Shown: positions 33,338 through 46,601 of the stretch, in pieces
Layout: each line of letters starts with the position of its first letter
Numbering within the stretch: the stretch's first letter is position 1
Assembly: GCA_029207755.1 (NCBI GenBank)
Contig: JARCOQ010000007.1
Span: 806,001-870,000 of the forward strand
Direction of reading: 5' to 3'
Length of the DNA stretch: 64,000 nucleotides
Source of the DNA: Chamaea fasciata
Taxonomy: Eukaryota; Chordata; Aves; Passeriformes; Sylviidae
Translations under genes and position numbers: made by a program
Notes under the pieces: model-generated
The model's database searches: none
The model's input: only the letters and a program-made list of their open reading frames with translations
What the model was told of the DNA's origin: nothing

Positions 33338-35723
33338 TTAATTTTCCTTTCCCACAACAATTTGCTCTGGCTCTTCCCATCTCAAAAGGTTCCTTGTCTT
33401 TGTTTCAGCCTCAGAGGATTCTGTGAGGAGATTCCACACCCACAAATCAAGACCCCAAACCCACAGGGCTGTCCGTGAAGGTGGAGCAGTGTTGGCTGCT
33501 CCAGTGAATTTCCTCCACGTGCACAACTTAAAAACCATCCCACCACTTCAGAATTACCTTGAGCTGGTGCTGTAACAATGGAAAACTGATTTTCCATGTC
33601 CAGAGGCGAGAGATTGTCCCGGTCAGGCTGTGAGACCTTAAACTGCACATTGATCTGGGGGCTGTGGCTGGGATTCCAGCAGGGACTGAGCCTTGTGTGT
33701 GTGCAAACCCAGCGTGGGACTGGGCAGGTTTTTGCTGGGGGAAGCTCTCGCTTTATTCTTTGGCAGTTTTTCTCTGGAATATGAAACAAAGAGCGAGGCC
33801 TTGTCCTTAATCCAATTACCACAGGGCAGCAAATTACTGTTTCTTGTTTACCAGCTGTGAGCAAAACTGGGAGCAGCACTGAAAAGTTGGGAGCTGCTGC
33901 TTCACCACACGGTGTCAGCAACAGAGAGAAAACACAAAATGTGTATCCAAAAACAAGGATAAAATGATTCCTCCTGCTTTTCGTGGGACCAGGGTTAGTT
34001 CTGCCCTGGAATGACAAAGAACTTCTCCCTCAGACCCCCAGAGACCCCTCAAAAAGCCGAAGTGCAGCAGGGAAGGAAGGAAGGAAAGGCACCTCTGCCT
34101 CACCTGCTGGGATCTGCACAGGTCCTGCAGCTCCTGGGGACTGGGAATGTGTCTGGAGCCAAAAGCACCTTCCCAGGCTGGAGGAGCTTTCCTAAAGCAC
34201 CACCTCTGGTTCATATCCTGCTGGCTTTCCCCTCCCTTGGGAAAGGAAGGACTTCATCCAGAGCCCGGAGAAGGAGGAAACAAGGAGGACCAGCCCACGG
34301 ACTGTTCAGATGAGCCATGGGGGGACACAGAAGCTGTGCAGGGATTTCTGCCCCAGGGGTCACATTCCTTCAAACCCAGTGCAGACTCACTAAAATGACC
34401 TTTCCAAAATCTCTCTTAAGGCACATGAGAACCCGAGTAAGAAAACAGAATCAAACCCTTTGTTCCATTGGCCTCACACCCCAAATTCCAATGGGACAGA
34501 CAAGCCCCTCTCCTTGGATGGCAACGTCTCCTACCTGGACCTGTGCTCTCCCCAGCCTTTGGTGGCTGCTGTCGCCATCCTCCCACACCGTCTCATCTTC
34601 CTCCTCGGCAGGCTCGGCTTCCTCATCCTGCGGAGCAAACACAGGGACAGTCACAGCCTGCTCATCCCAAACCTGGGCGGCAGGGATGGGCTGGTGGCAC
34701 CTTCTGCATGGTCACCCCTCTGCCTGGTACCATCCCTGCTCCACAGCCATCCCTGTTCCTGGCTTGGCACCTCCTTTTAACGGGATGTTAAACCACAAAC
34801 GTTTGCTCTGCTGGGGTTTGGGACATCAGAGACTCCCCCGAGGCAGCGGGCAAAGCTCCTGTTCCCATATCCTCTGCCTCCCAAAGCCCTGCTGGGGCTG
34901 CACAGAGCAAAGGAAACGTCTCCGTTCCTGCTGGAAATTTCCTCCTGTGCCCATAAACCCAGAGAAATCGTGGCTGCTCCATCCCTGGAAGTGTCTGAGG
35001 CCAGGCTGGACGGGGCTTGGAGCACCCTGGAACAGTGGATGGAATGGCAGGGGATGGAATGAAATGATCCTTAAGGTCCCTTCCCACTCAAACCATTTTG
35101 GGATTCCATGATCCCTGCACACATTTATTTTGCACCGTCTCAAATTCAAATTCCCAAATTTAAATGATTTGTTAAAGGAATCATTTAAATTTATTCCAGG
35201 AATTAGAAGGGGAGCATCAAACATACAAGAACCATTCCTACACCCATCAAACCATTATTAACTGGAAGCCTATTCCCTCATCTCTGTCCCTGTTTTGCTT
35301 ACCTGGAAAACCTTATGATCTCAGAGTGTCTCAGGGAGATCTACTGGGATTACTGGAAGGTTTGCTCTGTCAGGGAGCCAGGGGACTTTACAACACTTGT
35401 TCCTCTGCATCTTGATCCTTTAACCAGCTTTCCCTCCGGCGGCACATCGATGCCTCCCCTGGAACTCGGATCCATTCGCCGGGACACAGACTCCCCCCGT
35501 TTCCCCCGGTCGCTCGGTCCCCGGCCCGTCCCCGCCGCCCGCTCGGGGCTGTCCCCGTTCCCCGTTCCCTGCTCACCTCCGAGCCCGGCGCTGCCAGTCG
35601 TGGTCCCGGTCCAGCTCCGTGTCCCGGTGCCGGTGCCGGCGGTGCCGGCGGAAGCGCCCGGAGCTGCAGTACCGGCTGTGTCCACAAGACGGCAACACTG
35701 AGCGCGCAGCGGTCACCGCGCAT
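33338..35723 (-). CDS. Candidate six-exon gene of unknown family, unit 2 copy
   Basis: Same exon set. Differences from unit 1 are missense, not disruptive: Ala to Thr in exon B (DETVWEDGD), His to Gln and Leu to Ser in exon E. Confidence 0.33.
34964..35114 (+). mobile_element. CR1 LINE 3' end, unit 2
   Basis: Carried along by the unit duplication, at the same position relative to the candidate gene as in unit 1. Confidence 0.85.
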
Positions 35724-36797
35724 GCGCAGCGTTTTTAGGGTGCCAACGAACCCCAATTGCGATCCCAGCCCAGATCCCGGATTTCGAGTGTTCCAGCGGG
35801 AGGAGGGAGAAAGAACTCCGCATACACAGAGCTGTTCCTAGCTCCTTCATACAGATCAGCTTGTCTTGCCTTTTCAAGCCCTTGATTGTTTCATTTATAT
35901 GCATAAAACATTGTATTTTTATTTTCAAACCCTATGGACCCATACTAAGAACTCCTTACAGCCTGAAATCCTGTCTATAACACAGCATTTTTATCTGGAA
36001 ATAAATTAATAGTAACTTTGATATAAATATAAATATAAATAAGAATCCTTACAGTTTCTACTATTTAACTCATAAATGATTTTTCAGGCATTTTAAAGCT
36101 ATAACCTCTTCCCCTTTTTTTTTTTTTTTGGGGGGGGGGGGATCCCGACTGTTCTCCCCTCATTCTCCAATCACCCACTCCCCCAGCACAGACATTGGGG
36201 TGCCCCCAATGACACCGTCACCTCCCAGACTCACCCACTTCCCTCTCTCCTCACCCCCAGAGAAGGCACAAAACGAGTCCAAGTGCCCTCGCCAGCAGCT
36301 CAGTGCTTCAAGCACGTGGACATACCCTCAAAAAAGGGAGGGGGGGAAACTGAGGAAGGGCACCCCCTCCCAAAGTGTTGGAGTCCCCCCATCTCCTGTC
36401 CCACAGGCCGGCAGCTGCCCCAAGGCACAGGGAGTGTCCCCAGGGATGGTGTCTCATCTTCCCCCTCAGGCCCCAGCAGGTTCTCGCTCCCCTCCAGGCA
36501 GTGGACTCTTCAGTTCCAGGAGATGTCTGATCCCTTCCCGAGGCCGTGGGGAGATCCCCGGGAGGCTCCCAAACACAGCTGGGCCGCAATGGAATCTCCG
36601 CTCCCAGAGCCACCCGCCAGCTCCGGCCCCTGCACTGCTGCTGCACATCTGGCCCGGCCAGGGGAGCTGAAATAAAGCCTTGAAATTTCAAAGAGTAAAC
36701 GGCAACACGACCCCAAACCTCACCTGCTCCATGGTAAAAAGGTGTCTCTGTTCACACACATCCAGGAAAAACATCCTCCGGAGAAGTCTTGGATTTC

Positions 36798-37123
36798 TGT
36801 GGGAATATACAAGATAGAGAGTAAGACAGACTTAATTAGCATAGCTAGTCTGATGACTAGGGTGCCACGGCAGGGACAAAGGGAACTTTGAGATTATGAG
36901 AAGATGGGATTAAACCTGCTTACGGGAAGAGGAGAGATTCAATCAACCCCCTACGAGAAAGATGCTGTAAAATGCATAAGTTGCTTGTATGACCTTTTAA
37001 CCTAATTACTGTAGTAGAAATTATTAACCTCACTGAAATAGTGCATCAGCTCTTGGAAAACCTGGGTCAAATCGAATTCTGATCACCGAATCAGGGTTCC
37101 CGTCTCTCCATCCATCGCCGATA
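36798..37123 (+). mobile_element. Probable solo LTR, unit 2
   Basis: Same length and flanking GATTTC, so the insertion predates the tandem amplification. Confidence 0.45.
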
Positions 37124-38325
37124 GATTTCCTTTTGCATCGGTTGAACTGGCACAGCTGCCGGCTGATGCCGTTAAATTCTCCATCCCCAAAGTCCCTGGT
37201 TAACCCTTGGCTGTGGGGTTTTTGCTGTCACAGTTAGGAGGGACCTCTGGCCAGCTGCACACGCCCAGGAGAGATGCCATGGGACGGATGGGAACCTCAG
37301 CATCAGAAGCAAGGCAGGAATGGGTTAATTCAAAGCACCACCTCAAAATGTTGGGGGAAAAGCTGTAACATTCCACTGCCTCCGTGGCACAGTGGGTAGG
37401 TTTTAGGTGAGGTGCCCACATCCTGGTGCAGATGAGAATCCCTGCACTTGGGAAGATCTGTAGGGCAGAGAATGAACATATTGAGGTGGAAATGGAGGGA
37501 TCAGTAGTCAACATTAGATCGAATTTGGGGGGCAAACCTTGAGGTAATTAAGTAGGAACAGTAAGTGGTTTTGGGAAAAAAAATCTGACATAATTTTTAG
37601 GAGACAGAATGAACATTTTGGGGATGAGAGACACAACCTGTATGGTTTTGGTTTTAAAATCTAGTTAGTCTATAGGGGACAAAAGAGACCCATAGCCACA
37701 CATTCCCTGCTGGATTCACCTCTCAGTGCCTTATGGAGTGTGGACATTCCCACGCAGAGCTGCCTATTTAACACCAGCTGTGCCAGGAACCAGCAGAGGT
37801 TCCAAGGAAGCTCAACAGGATGGGACAAGGACAGGCTGATATTCCATAGAATTTGCTATTTATAACCCTCGTCCCCCAGCCATGTCCCTGGGGGGCACTT
37901 GACAGAGTTCCCTGGAATTCAGCAGATCCCCCCCCCCGAGCTGGGGCTCCAGGTGATGTTTCCCAGCAGGAGAAGGCGCCGGCCGGACTGTGCTGGGGCG
38001 GCCCCTGTGCCCACGGGAGGACACAGCTCCCTGCAGGAGCTGAGCTCATTCCAGAGCCTCGGGAGCGGCCTCTGGGAGTTCCTTCCCCTGAGGAAAGGGA
38101 TGCCCATCCCTGCCTTCAGGGCACCTGCGGCGTGACCCAGGTGTGAAAGCTTCCCATCAGTCCCGCACTTCCAGCTGGCTCCCCGAAAACCTCCCGACTT
38201 CCTCCAGGCGCGGCGCGGGCGCAGGGCGGCTGCGCGGGCGGGGCCGAGGGCATTTAAACCGCGGGGAGCGGCCGCGCCGCCGTTTGCCACTCGGCGCCCG
38301 GGGCGGCTGCTGCTGGCCGGGCTCC

Positions 38326-40341
38326 ATGGCTCTCTCTCTGTGTTTCTTTTTGTTTTTACTTCTCTTTGTCTCTTTTCCTTATACCTCTCCCTTCTCCCCT
38401 CCGCGACCCGCCGGCCCGGTCCCACCCTACCCCCCTTCCCTCTCCCTCTACACACCGCAACCCTACCTACCCCTCTATCCTCCCCCTCCTTTCTCTACTC
38501 TTCCTTCCCCTTCCACCCCGGCTCCCGCCTGCCTCCTCACCCTGCTGCCCTTCCTCCCAATTTCTCCCCCCCCCCCCTCAATTCTCCCTCTCCTCCCTTC
38601 CACTCCTATTCCCCTTCCCTCTTTTCTCGTCTCTCCTCTCCTCCTTAAGCCCCCTACCTGCTCTCCATCCTCGTCCTTCGTCCTCCCCCCATCCCGCCCC
38701 CCTCCTCGCTCCCCTGCTCACCCCGACCCCCTCACCTGCCCTCCTTCCTTCACCCCGACCACCCCCTCTGTCCCCCATTCCCATCCTCTGTCCCCTATTC
38801 CCCTCCTCTGTCCCCCTATTCCCCTCCTCTGTCCCCTATTCCCATCCTCTGTCCCCTACTCCCATCCTCTGTCCCCTATTCCCATTCTGCCCCCCCATTC
38901 CCATCCTCTGTCCCCCTATTCCCCTCCTCTGTCCCCCATTCCCATCCTCTGTCCCCCATTCCCATCCTCTGTCCCCTATTCCCATCCTCTGTCCCCCATT
39001 CCCATCCTCTGTCCCCCATTCCCATCCTCTGTCCCCTATTCCCAACCTCTGTCCCCCATTCCCATCTTCTGTCCCCCTATTCCCATCCTCTGTCCCCCTA
39101 TTCCCCTCCTCTGTCCCCCATTCCCATCCTCTGTCCCCTATTCCCATTCTGCCCCCCCATTCCCATCCTCTGTCCCCCTATTCCCCTCCTCTGTCCCCCA
39201 TTCCCATCCTCTGTCCCCTATTCCCATCCTCTGTCCCCCATTCCCATCCTCTGTCCCCCATTCCCATCCTCTGTCCCCCCATTCCCATCCTCTGTCCCCC
39301 ATTCCCCTCCTCTGTCCCCCATTCCCCTCCTCTGTCCCCCATTCCCATCCTCTGTCCCCCCATTCCCATCCTCTGTCCCCCATTCCCCTCCTCTGTCCCC
39401 CATTCCCATCCTCTGTCCCCCATTCCCATCCTCTGTCCCCCATTCCCATCCTCTGTCCCCCATTCCCATCCTCTGTCCCCTATTCCCATCCTCTGTCCCC
39501 CATTCCCATCCTCTGTCCCCCATTCTCATCCTCTGTCCCCTATTCCCATCCTCTGTCCCCCATTCCCATCCTCTGTCCCCCATTCCCATCCTCTGTCCCC
39601 CATTCTCATCCTCTGTCCCCTATTCCCATCCTCTGCCCCCCTATTCCCATCCTCTGTCCCCTATTCCCATCCTCTGCCCCCTATTCCCATGCTCTGTCCC
39701 CCAATCCCATCCTCTGTCCCCCATTCCCATCCTCTGTCCCCCATTCCCATCCTCTGTCCCCTATTCCCATCCTCTGTCCCCCATTCCCATCCTCTGTCCC
39801 CTATTCCCATCCTCTGTCCCCCATTCCCATCCTCTGTCCCCTATTCCCATCCTCTGTCCCCCATTCCCATCCTCTGTCCCCCATTCCCATCCTCTGTCCC
39901 CCTATTCCCCTCCTCTGCCCCCCCATTCCCATCCTCTGTCCCCTATTCCCATCCTCTGCCCCCTATTCCCATCCTCTGTCCCCTAATCCCATCCTCTGTC
40001 CCCCATTCCCATCCTCTGTCCCCCTATTCCCATCCTCTGTCCCCCATTCCCATCCTCTGTCCCCTATTCCCATCCTCTGCCCCCATTCCCATCCTCTGTC
40101 CCCCTATTCCCATCCTGTCCCCCATTCCCATCCTCTGTCCCCCATTCCCATCCTCTGTCCCCTATTCCCATCCTCTGTCCCCCATTCCCATCCTCTGTCC
40201 CCCATTCCCATCCTCTGTCCCCTATTCCCATCCTCTGTCCCCTATTCCCATCCTCTGTCCCCCATTCCCATCCTCTGTCCCCCATTCCCATCCTCTGTCC
40301 CCTTTTCCCGCCGCCGCGGGGCTCGGGGTGCCGGAGAATAA
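38326..40341 (+). CDS. Hypothetical Pro-rich repeat ORF, unit 3 copy
   Basis: 671 codons, ending like unit 1 in PFSRRRGARGAGE with the stop inside AATAAA. The unit 4 copy (ATG 49210) runs into the gap. Confidence 0.17.
   Translation: MALSLCFFLFLLLFVSFPYTSPFSPPRPAGPVPPYPPSLSLYTPQPYLPLYPPPPFSTLPSPSTPAPACLLTLLPFLPISPPPPSILPLLPSTPIPLPSFLVSPLLLKPPTCSPSSSFVLPPSRPPPRSPAHPDPLTCPPSFTPTTPSVPHSHPLSPIPLLCPPIPLLCPLFPSSVPYSHPLSPIPILPPHSHPLSPYSPPLSPIPILCPPFPSSVPYSHPLSPIPILCPPFPSSVPYSQPLSPIPIFCPPIPILCPPIPLLCPPFPSSVPYSHSAPPFPSSVPLFPSSVPHSHPLSPIPILCPPFPSSVPHSHPLSPHSHPLSPIPLLCPPFPSSVPHSHPLSPHSHPLSPIPLLCPPFPSSVPHSHPLSPIPILCPPFPSSVPYSHPLSPIPILCPPFSSSVPYSHPLSPIPILCPPFPSSVPHSHPLSPIPILCPPIPILCPLFPSSAPYSHALSPNPILCPPFPSSVPHSHPLSPIPILCPPFPSSVPYSHPLSPIPILCPLFPSSVPHSHPLSPIPILCPPIPLLCPPIPILCPLFPSSAPYSHPLSPNPILCPPFPSSVPLFPSSVPHSHPLSPIPILCPHSHPLSPYSHPVPHSHPLSPIPILCPLFPSSVPHSHPLSPIPILCPLFPSSVPYSHPLSPIPILCPPFPSSVPFSRRRGARGAGE
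38766..40305 (+). repeat. 20-bp minisatellite, unit 3 (~77 copies)
   Basis: Shares long identical variant runs with unit 2, including 'cattctgccccccc' and 'cccaacctctg' variants at matching places. Confidence 0.97.
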
Positions 40342-43300
40342 AGCCCAGAGGGCCGGAGCCGGCGCCCCCCGCCCTGGCTGGAGCCCCTCCCGGGGCCGGG
40401 CCCGCTCGGCGGGTCCCCCCGTGCAGTTCACAAGCACCGCCCGACACCGCCGGGGCTCCGGCCGTCCCCACATCACACCGGGGCCCGGGGGGTCGGGGCT
40501 GGGTCGGGGGGCTCCCTCCTCCGGAGGGGCCCCGGGGGGGCGGGTGGGTTAGGGAGGGAGGGGTCCCTCCTCCGGAGGGGCCCCGGGGGGGCGGGTGGGT
40601 TAGGGAGGGAGGGCCCCCTCCGGAGGAGGGGGTCCCGGGGGGGGCGGGGTGGGCCCCTCCGGGGGAGGGGGGGGGCGGGGGGAGGGGGCGGGGCGGAGGG
40701 GGGATTCCCCCTCCAGTCCCCGCCCCCTCCCCGGGTCCCCCTCCCCCGGATGGGGCTCTCCCCGGCCCCCCCCCGGGACCCCCTCCTCCGGACCGGGGCC
40801 CGGGGGCCGGACGGGAGGGGCCGTTTGTTTGTGCGGTGGTCTCTATGTGCGTTCACGGTGCAGAGTGACGGGACCCCCCCCGCTTCCCCCCCACCCCACC
40901 CGCCCCCCCCCCCCCCCTCCCCCCGGGCCCCGGTCTGGGGGAGGGGGTCCCGGGGGGGCCGGGCCGGGCCCATCCGGAGGAGGGGGACCCGGGGAGGGGG
41001 CGGGGACTGGAGGGGGAATCCCCCCTCCGCCCCGCCCCCTCCCCGCCCCCCCTCCCCCGGAGGGACCCACCCCGACCCCCCCCGGACCCCCTCCCCCAGA
41101 GGGGGCCCTCCCTCCCCCCAGGGACCCCCTCCTGAGGAAGGGACCCTCCAGGACCCCATCCTCAGGAGGGGGCCCTCCCTCCCTCCCTCCCCCCAGGGAC
41201 CCCCTCCTGAGGAAGGGACCCTCCAGGACCCCATCCTCAGGAGGGGGCCCTCCCTCCCTGACCCACCCTCCCCAGCCCACCCCCAGCCCCCCGACTCCCC
41301 CCCGGGACCCCTCCGGAGGAGGGGCCCCTCCCCGACCCCCGACCCCGCCGGGGAGCCCCCGGTGTGGTGTGGGGACAGCCGGAGCCCCGGCGGTGCCGGG
41401 CGGTCCCTGAGAACCGCCCGGGGGGACCCGGCCCCGGGAGGGGCTCCAGCCAGGGCGGGGGGGCGCCGGGCTCCGGCCCTCTGGGCTTTATTCTCCGGCG
41501 CCCCGAGCCCCGCGGCGGCGGGAAAAGGGGGACAGAGGGACAGAGGAGAGGTCAGGGAGAGTAGGGAGAAGGGTTGGGGTGGGCTGGGGAGAAGGAGGGG
41601 GAAAGGAGAGGCCGGGTGGGGGAGAGGGATGATGGACAGAGGAGGGGTAGAGGGGGAACAGAGGGGAGGCGGGCTGGGGAGAGGGTAGCGAGAGGGCCGA
41701 AGGGAGGGGGGGGGTCGGGGATGTGCAGGGGAGGATGGAGAGAGGGTAGGGGAGGCTGGGGAGCGGGGAGAGGGCAGGAGGGGGCTGGGAGGGACAGGGA
41801 GGGTGGGGGGAGAGAGAAAGAAGCTGGAGGGGTAGAAAAGAGGGGATAAGGGGGGGAAGGAGGAGGAGGATAAGGGCAGGTGAAAGGGGAAAGAAGGAGG
41901 GGTGGAAGAGGCCTCTCCCGGGCCACGCCGGGGGAGCCCAGCGCACCGGCAGCCTCCCCAAGCACCGAGGGAGCAAATGGCGGCGGGGGCGATTCCCGGC
42001 GATTAAATCACCTCGGCCCCGCCCCGCGCACCTGAGCCGGCCCCGCCCGGCCCCGGAGCCGCCCCCGGCCCCGCCCGGCCCCGGGGCCCCGCCCTGCCCG
42101 CGGTGGCGGCGGGAGCGGCGCTCCCGGCCCCGCCCGTCTCACCTGGGCCGCACCGGGGCTGCCGCCGGCACCGGGCCCCGCCCGTGTCTCCGGGGGTCGC
42201 GGGCGGTGCCGCCTCTCCCCCGCCGGGGGAAGCCCTGAACCCTCCCGGGAGCCGGCCCCAAACACGCCCCGGGGCTCTGGCGCCCGCCGCACGCCGGCGC
42301 TCAGCCGCTGCTGCGGAGCTCTCAGCGGGGCCGGGGAGCGCGGCTTTGGGCCGTGCCTGAGGCACCATCGGAGCTCAGAGACACAGACTGGCCCTGGCCA
42401 AAAGAGCCCGCCCGGAGCACCAACGCACGGCCTTCGGGCTTTCATTCAAACCCCCGAAACACAGCACTTAAAACTCTTTAGGTGAAGAGGCTGACCGAGC
42501 CCGGCTTCGAGACCTCCCAAACACAGGACACGGTCTCTGCTTCAAGCCTCTAAAATGCAGAACTGGATCTCTCTGAGATCCCAAATGCTGTCTGAGGCAC
42601 CCTGGTTTCCAGCCCCCCAAACCAGGACTCAGTGTCTGTGTCTGTACTTTCTGGCCAAATGAGCCCAGTTTTGAGCCCCCGAAACGCAGCACTGGCTCCC
42701 CGTTTGTGAGCCCCAAAATTGCCCCAGTCCGTCGGGTTTGGAGCCCCCAGAAGTGCCCCAGGCCATGGCCGGACCCCGGCTGGGCACCAGCAGCAGCTCC
42801 CTCGGCCCCCAGTGGGACCAGAGACAAAAATCCAGCACCAGGGGTGAGATCAGAACAGTTTAATAATGGAAACCAAGTCAAATGTAATATGTAATATTAA
42901 TGACAATACAGAATAACAGTGAGAGCAACCAGAGCAGTAAGTACAATAACGAACAGGAGAGAAAAACCCCTCCACACACCCCCCCCCCTTTAACATTATA
43001 AATCCCAAATGTAATCCAGAGCACCATAAACTCCCAGTGTGGGGGATCTCCATATTCCTGTGATTTTCTCTGTGTTCCATCCTGGGGATTTGTGGACTAA
43101 GGGAGGCACTGGCTGCTCCTCTGTGCAAGGGAAAGGCTCCTGTGCTATCCCCAAAAACAGAACACCAGGAATCAGTGCCCTGGGAGCCCAGTCCAGTCCT
43201 TCCAGAGACTGGGGGTCACCCAGAGGGTCTTTACCAGCATGAAATGAAAATGACATCGTGGTCCAGTGCATTTCCAGCAGGACTGGACACTCCTGGCCAA

Positions 43301-44215
43301 GGTGACCAGTCCCTGGAAGCAGGACCGGTGACAATCCAAAGGGGATTTTAAGTTGGAGGCTTAGAATCCAAAACTCCAGTTCTTGCCAGCACCTCTTGCT
43401 TAAACGTTTCCCTGCTGGAAGAGCTCAGTTAGTATTTTTACTGGCCAGATTGCCAAAGTGAGGGGAAAACAATCACCATTCCCTGAATGCCTCCATCACT
43501 TCCACAGCCACCTGCAACCAGCGGCGATGGGCAGGAGCCTGCCCCGAACAGCCTCAAGAGGTGCCATTAACTCCATTATTCCCAAGGTTTGAATGATTCT
43601 GGCATGATCCCACGTCCCTGAGTGTGCCAGAAACCCCAGAGCTCCAGGAGCCGCAGCCAGCTGCAGGCAGGTGTTTTTCCTTCTCAGCTTTTCGGGAGTG
43701 TGGGCGAAGTCCCCCTTCCCTGTCCTCTCTGGGAGTTGTCCCTGCCCCAGACCCCACAGTGACATTGGCCTGTTGGAGCCAATTCCCTTGTCCTGGCCCA
43801 CATCCTACGGGAACACGGGAAAGTGCCCAGACAGCCCCAGCTCCAGTCAGGAATGTCTCAGACAACACTCTGGGGTGTTCCTCTTGCCCTGGAAGGGGAG
43901 CTGGGATGAGCCCCACGCCCAGGGCTTGTGCAGGGGCTCCCTGTGGAACAGCACTTCAGTTTTTCAGTCCTTTTCCTGGTCCCTTGAGGCACAGGATGAT
44001 CCATACATCTGTCCCTCCCTTATTTCTCACAGACTGAGGTCCTGCACTTTTTGCCTTCCCTCAGGGGCTGCAATTGCCAGTGGGATTTCCATTCCCCCCT
44101 TTTCAGCAGACCAGGGGTCATTCTCCAGCGTCCCCAGGAAACTGCCAGAGCTGACCCACTCCCGAGTACAGAGCTCAGGAGAAGGGAAGAACCGAGCTTT
44201 TAGCACTTACCATCT

Positions 44216-46601
44216 TTAATTTTCCTTTCCCACAACAATTTGCTCTGGCTCTTCCCATCTCAAAAGGTTCCTTGTCTTTGTTTCAGCCTCAGAGGATTCT
44301 GTGAGGAGATTCCACACCCACAAATCAAGACCCCAAACCCACAGGGCTGTCCGTGAAGGTGGAGCAGTGTTGGCTGCTCCAGTGAATTTCCTCCACGTGC
44401 ACAACTTAAAAACCATCCCACCACTTCAGAATTACCTTGAGCTGGTGCTGTAACAATGGAAAAGTGATTTTCCATGTCCAGAGGCAAGAGATTGTCCCGG
44501 TCAGGCTGTGAGACCTTAAACTGCACATTGATCTGGGGGCTGTGGCTGGGATTCCAGCAGGGACTGAGCCTTGTGTGTGTGCAAACCCAGCGTGGGACTG
44601 GGCAGGTTTTTGCTGGGGGAAGCTCTCGCTTTATTCTTTGGCAGTTTTTCTCTGGAATATGAAACAAAGAGCGAGGCCTTGTCCTTAATCCAATTACCAC
44701 AGGGCAGCAAATTACTGTTTCTTGTTTACCAGCTGTGAGCAAAACTGGGAGCAGCACTGAAAAGTTGGGAGCTGCTGCTTCACCACACGGTGTCAGCAAC
44801 AGAGAGAAAACACAAAATGTGTATCCAAAAACAAGGATAAAATGATTCCTCCTGCTTTTCGTGGGACCAGGGTTAGTTCTGCCCTGGAATGACAAAGAAC
44901 TTCTCCCTCAGACCCCCAGAGACCCCTCAAAAAGCCGAAGTGCAGCAGGGAAGGAAGGAAGGAAAGGCACCTCTGCCTCACCTGCTGGGATCTGCACAGG
45001 TCCTGCAGCTCCTGGGGACTGGGAATGCGTCTGGAGCCAAAAGCACCTTCCCAGGCTGGAGGAGCTTTCTTAAAGCACCACCTCTGGTTCATATCCTGCT
45101 GGCTTTCCCCTCCCTTGGGAAAGGAAGGACTTCATCCAGAGCCCGGAGAAGGAGGAAACAAGGAGGACCAGCCCACGGACTGTTCAGATGAGCCATGGGG
45201 GGACACAGAAGCTGTGCAGGGATTTCTGCCCCAGGGGTCACATTCCTTCAAACCCAGTGCAGACTCACTAAAATGACCTTTCCAAAATCTCTCTTAAGGC
45301 ACATGAGAACCCGAGTAAGAAAACAGAATCAAACCCTTTGTTCCATTGGCCTCACACCCCAAATTCCAATGGGACAGACAAGCCCCTCTCCTTGGATGGC
45401 AACGTCTCCTACCTGGACCTGTGCTCTCCCCAGCCTTTGGTGGCTGCTGTCGCCATCCTCCCACACCGTCTCATCTTCCTCCTCGGCAGGCTCGGCTTCC
45501 TCATCCTGCGGAGCAAACACAGGGACAGTCACAGCCTGCTCATCCCAAACCTGGGCGGCAGGGATGGGCTGGTGGCACCTTCTGCATGGTCACCCCTCTG
45601 CCTGGTACCATCCCTGCTCCACAGCCATCCCTGTTCCTGGCTTGGCACCTCCTTTTAACGGGATGTTAAACCACAAACGTTTGCTCTGCTGGGGTTTGGG
45701 ACATCAGAGACTCCCCCGAGGCAGCGGGCAAAGCTCCTGTTCCCATATCCTCTGCCTCCCAAAGCCCTGCTGGGGCTGCACAGAGCAAAGGAAACGTCTC
45801 CGTTCCTGCTGGAAATTTCCTCCTGTGCCCATAAACCCAGAGAAATCGTGGCTGCTCCATCCCTGGAAGTGTCTGAGGCCAGGCTGGACGGGGCTTGGAG
45901 CACCCTGGAACAGTGGATGGAATGGCAGGGGATGGAATGAAATGATCCTTAAGGTCCCTTCCCACTCAAACCATTTTGGGATTCCATGATCCCTGCACAC
46001 ATTTATTTTGCACCGTCTCAAATTCAAATTCCCAAATTTAAATGATTTGTTAAAGGAATCATTTAAATTTATTCCAGGAATTAGAAGGGGAGCATCAAAC
46101 ATACAAGAACCATTCCTACACCCATCAAACCATTATTAACTGGAAGCCTATTCCCTCATCTCTGTCCCTGTTTTGCTTACCTGGAAAACCTTATGATCTC
46201 AGAGTGTCTCAGGGAGATCTACTGGGATTACTGGAAGGTTTGCTCTGTCAGGGAGCCAGGGGACTTTACAACACTTGTTCCTCTGCATCTTGATCCTTTA
46301 ACCAGCTTTCCCTCCGGCGGCACATCGATGCCTCCCCTGGAACTCGGATCCATTCGCCGGGACACAGACTCCCCCCGTTTCCCCCGGTCGCTCGGTCCCC
46401 GGCCCGTCCCCGCCGCCCGCTCGGGGCTGTCCCCGTTCCCCGTTCCCTGCTCACCTCCGAGCCCGGCGCTGCCAGTCGTGGTCCCGGTCCAGCTCCGTGT
46501 CCCGGTGCCGGTGCCGGCGGTGCCGGCGGAAGCGCCCGGAGCTGCAGTACCGGCTGTGTCCACAAGACGGCAACACTGAGCGCGCAGCGGCCACCGCGCA
46601 T
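44216..46601 (-). CDS. Candidate six-exon gene of unknown family, unit 3 copy
   Basis: Intact frames. Exon A starts MRGGRC instead of MRGDRC. Exon B is as in unit 2, exon E as in unit 1 (LLPLDMENH). Confidence 0.33.
45842..45992 (+). mobile_element. CR1 LINE 3' end, unit 3
   Basis: Duplicate of the unit 1 fragment. Confidence 0.85.

Larger units (their letters stand above)
26528..37445 (+). repeat. Macrosatellite unit 2
   Basis: Shares with unit 3 a roughly 15-bp insertion near 35400 ('tcctctgcatcttga') that is absent from units 1 and 4, and long runs of identical minisatellite variants. Confidence 0.95.
38232..42029. repeat. Large inverted repeat, unit 3
   Basis: Spacer near 40822-40870. 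The arms match unit 2 closely. Confidence 0.85.
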